DNA from: Stigmatella ashevillena
Lineage (GTDB): Bacteria > Myxococcota > Myxococcia > Myxococcales > Myxococcaceae
NCBI RefSeq assembly: GCF_028368975.1
Contig: NZ_JAQNDM010000002.1
Coordinates: 5,016,425-5,080,424, forward strand
Reading direction: 5' to 3'
Length of the DNA stretch: 64,000 bases
The position numbers and the translations under genes were made by a program. The notes beneath the pieces were generated by a model. The model was not told where the DNA came from, ran no database searches, and saw nothing but the letters and a program-made list of their open reading frames with translations. This document shows positions 63,619-64,000 of the stretch, one piece after another; within the stretch, counting starts at the first letter, position 1; every line of letters begins with the position of its first letter.

Positions 63619-64000
63619 GCGGCGTGTCCCTTCCGCCGCGCCAGCGTGCCTCGGGCCAATCGGATGATCTCGTCCTCGGAGAGCTGCTCGGTCCGCATCA
63701 CCGAGCGCTCTGCCCGGAGCTGCTGCACCTGCCCTTCGCGCAGCACGTGGAATTGCCCCATCTTCTGCGCGGGGAGCTTCGCGCTCGCATCCACACGGGC
63801 CTCGGAGAACATGTTCTTGAGCTTCTTGAGCGCGACGTCCTCCTTCACGCTACCCACGAACCAGGTGCGCACGTTCTCACGGCACTTGTAGTCCAGGTCC
63901 CCCGGGCTCTGGGTGGCGAGCATGACGCCCACTCCCGCGGAGCGGGCCCTCCGGAGGAGGTTCTCCATGGGCTGCTTGGTCGCAGGAACGCTCGTCGCGG
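63615..64000 (-). CDS. HerA/DUF87-like ATPase, C-terminal part (runs off the window)
   Basis: Only the last ~128 residues are present; the gene continues beyond 64000. PATKQPMENLLRRARSAGVG followed by VMLATQSPGDLDYKCRENV is the sensor/arginine-finger region of HerA/DUF87-type hexameric ATPases, and the end (RTEQLSEDEIIRLARGTLAR) is helical. Walker motifs would be outside the window. Probable role in DNA or protein translocation; partial, so uncertain. Confidence 0.75.
   Translation of the reverse strand, partial: ATSVPATKQPMENLLRRARSAGVGVMLATQSPGDLDYKCRENVRTWFVGSVKEDVALKKLKNMFSEARVDASAKLPAQKMGQFHVLREGQVQQLRAERSVMRTEQLSEDEIIRLARGTLARRKGHAA

Overview
The window comes from a large, GC-rich delta-proteobacterial genome, almost certainly a myxobacterium of the Cystobacterineae (Stigmatella / Archangium / Cystobacter / Myxococcus side). 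I infer this from five Hanks-type Ser/Thr kinases in 64 kb, a kinase-ATPase-GAF-histidine kinase giant, a DUF2381-like gene beside kinases, a SitA-type (TIGR02269-like) lipoprotein toxin, many lipoproteins, and gene-dense strong GC3 bias. No rRNA, tRNA or CRISPR array was seen.

Layout. 0-6.2 kb: an 1805-aa signalling protein (minus) divergent from an OsmC-like protein. 6.2-14.6 kb: a minus-strand run of MMPL/RND transporter, two almost identical tandem Ser/Thr kinases and a GH13 alpha-amylase-like lipoprotein. 14.7-21 kb: an alkaline-phosphatase-superfamily gene and a second MMPL transporter (plus), split by an inserted ~1.95-kb toxin-immunity island that left duplicated bits of both neighbours. 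21-28.8 kb: small lipoprotein, a new small ORF, an unknown protein, a DUF4142 protein, a repeat-rich secreted protein, glgX, and a cysteine-rich secreted protein interrupted by one in-frame stop. 28.8-36 kb: DUF2381-like/kinase/kinase operon, an M4 metalloprotease and a lipoprotein toxin-immunity pair. 36-48 kb: acyl-CoA dehydrogenase, sphingolipid-type desaturase, an isoquinoline-oxidoreductase-like molybdenum enzyme (two subunits plus a haem-binding partner), a HipA-like/DUF3037 pair and two-component proteins.

48-62 kb is the most interesting part. A minus-strand operon (5'-nucleotidase-like lipoprotein, nucleotidyltransferase, ABC exporter, APS kinase, aldo/keto reductase) diverges from a plus-strand operon (beta-rich protein, acyl-adenylating enzyme, acyl carrier protein, HemN/HemW-like radical SAM enzyme, two sulfotransferases, SDR, GrpB). 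APS kinase would supply PAPS to the two sulfotransferases, the ligase would load an acyl group on the carrier, the radical SAM enzyme and reductases would tailor it, and the ABC protein would export it. I infer an uncharacterised biosynthetic cluster for a sulfated acyl compound. The window ends with an SDR and the C-terminus of a HerA/DUF87-like ATPase.
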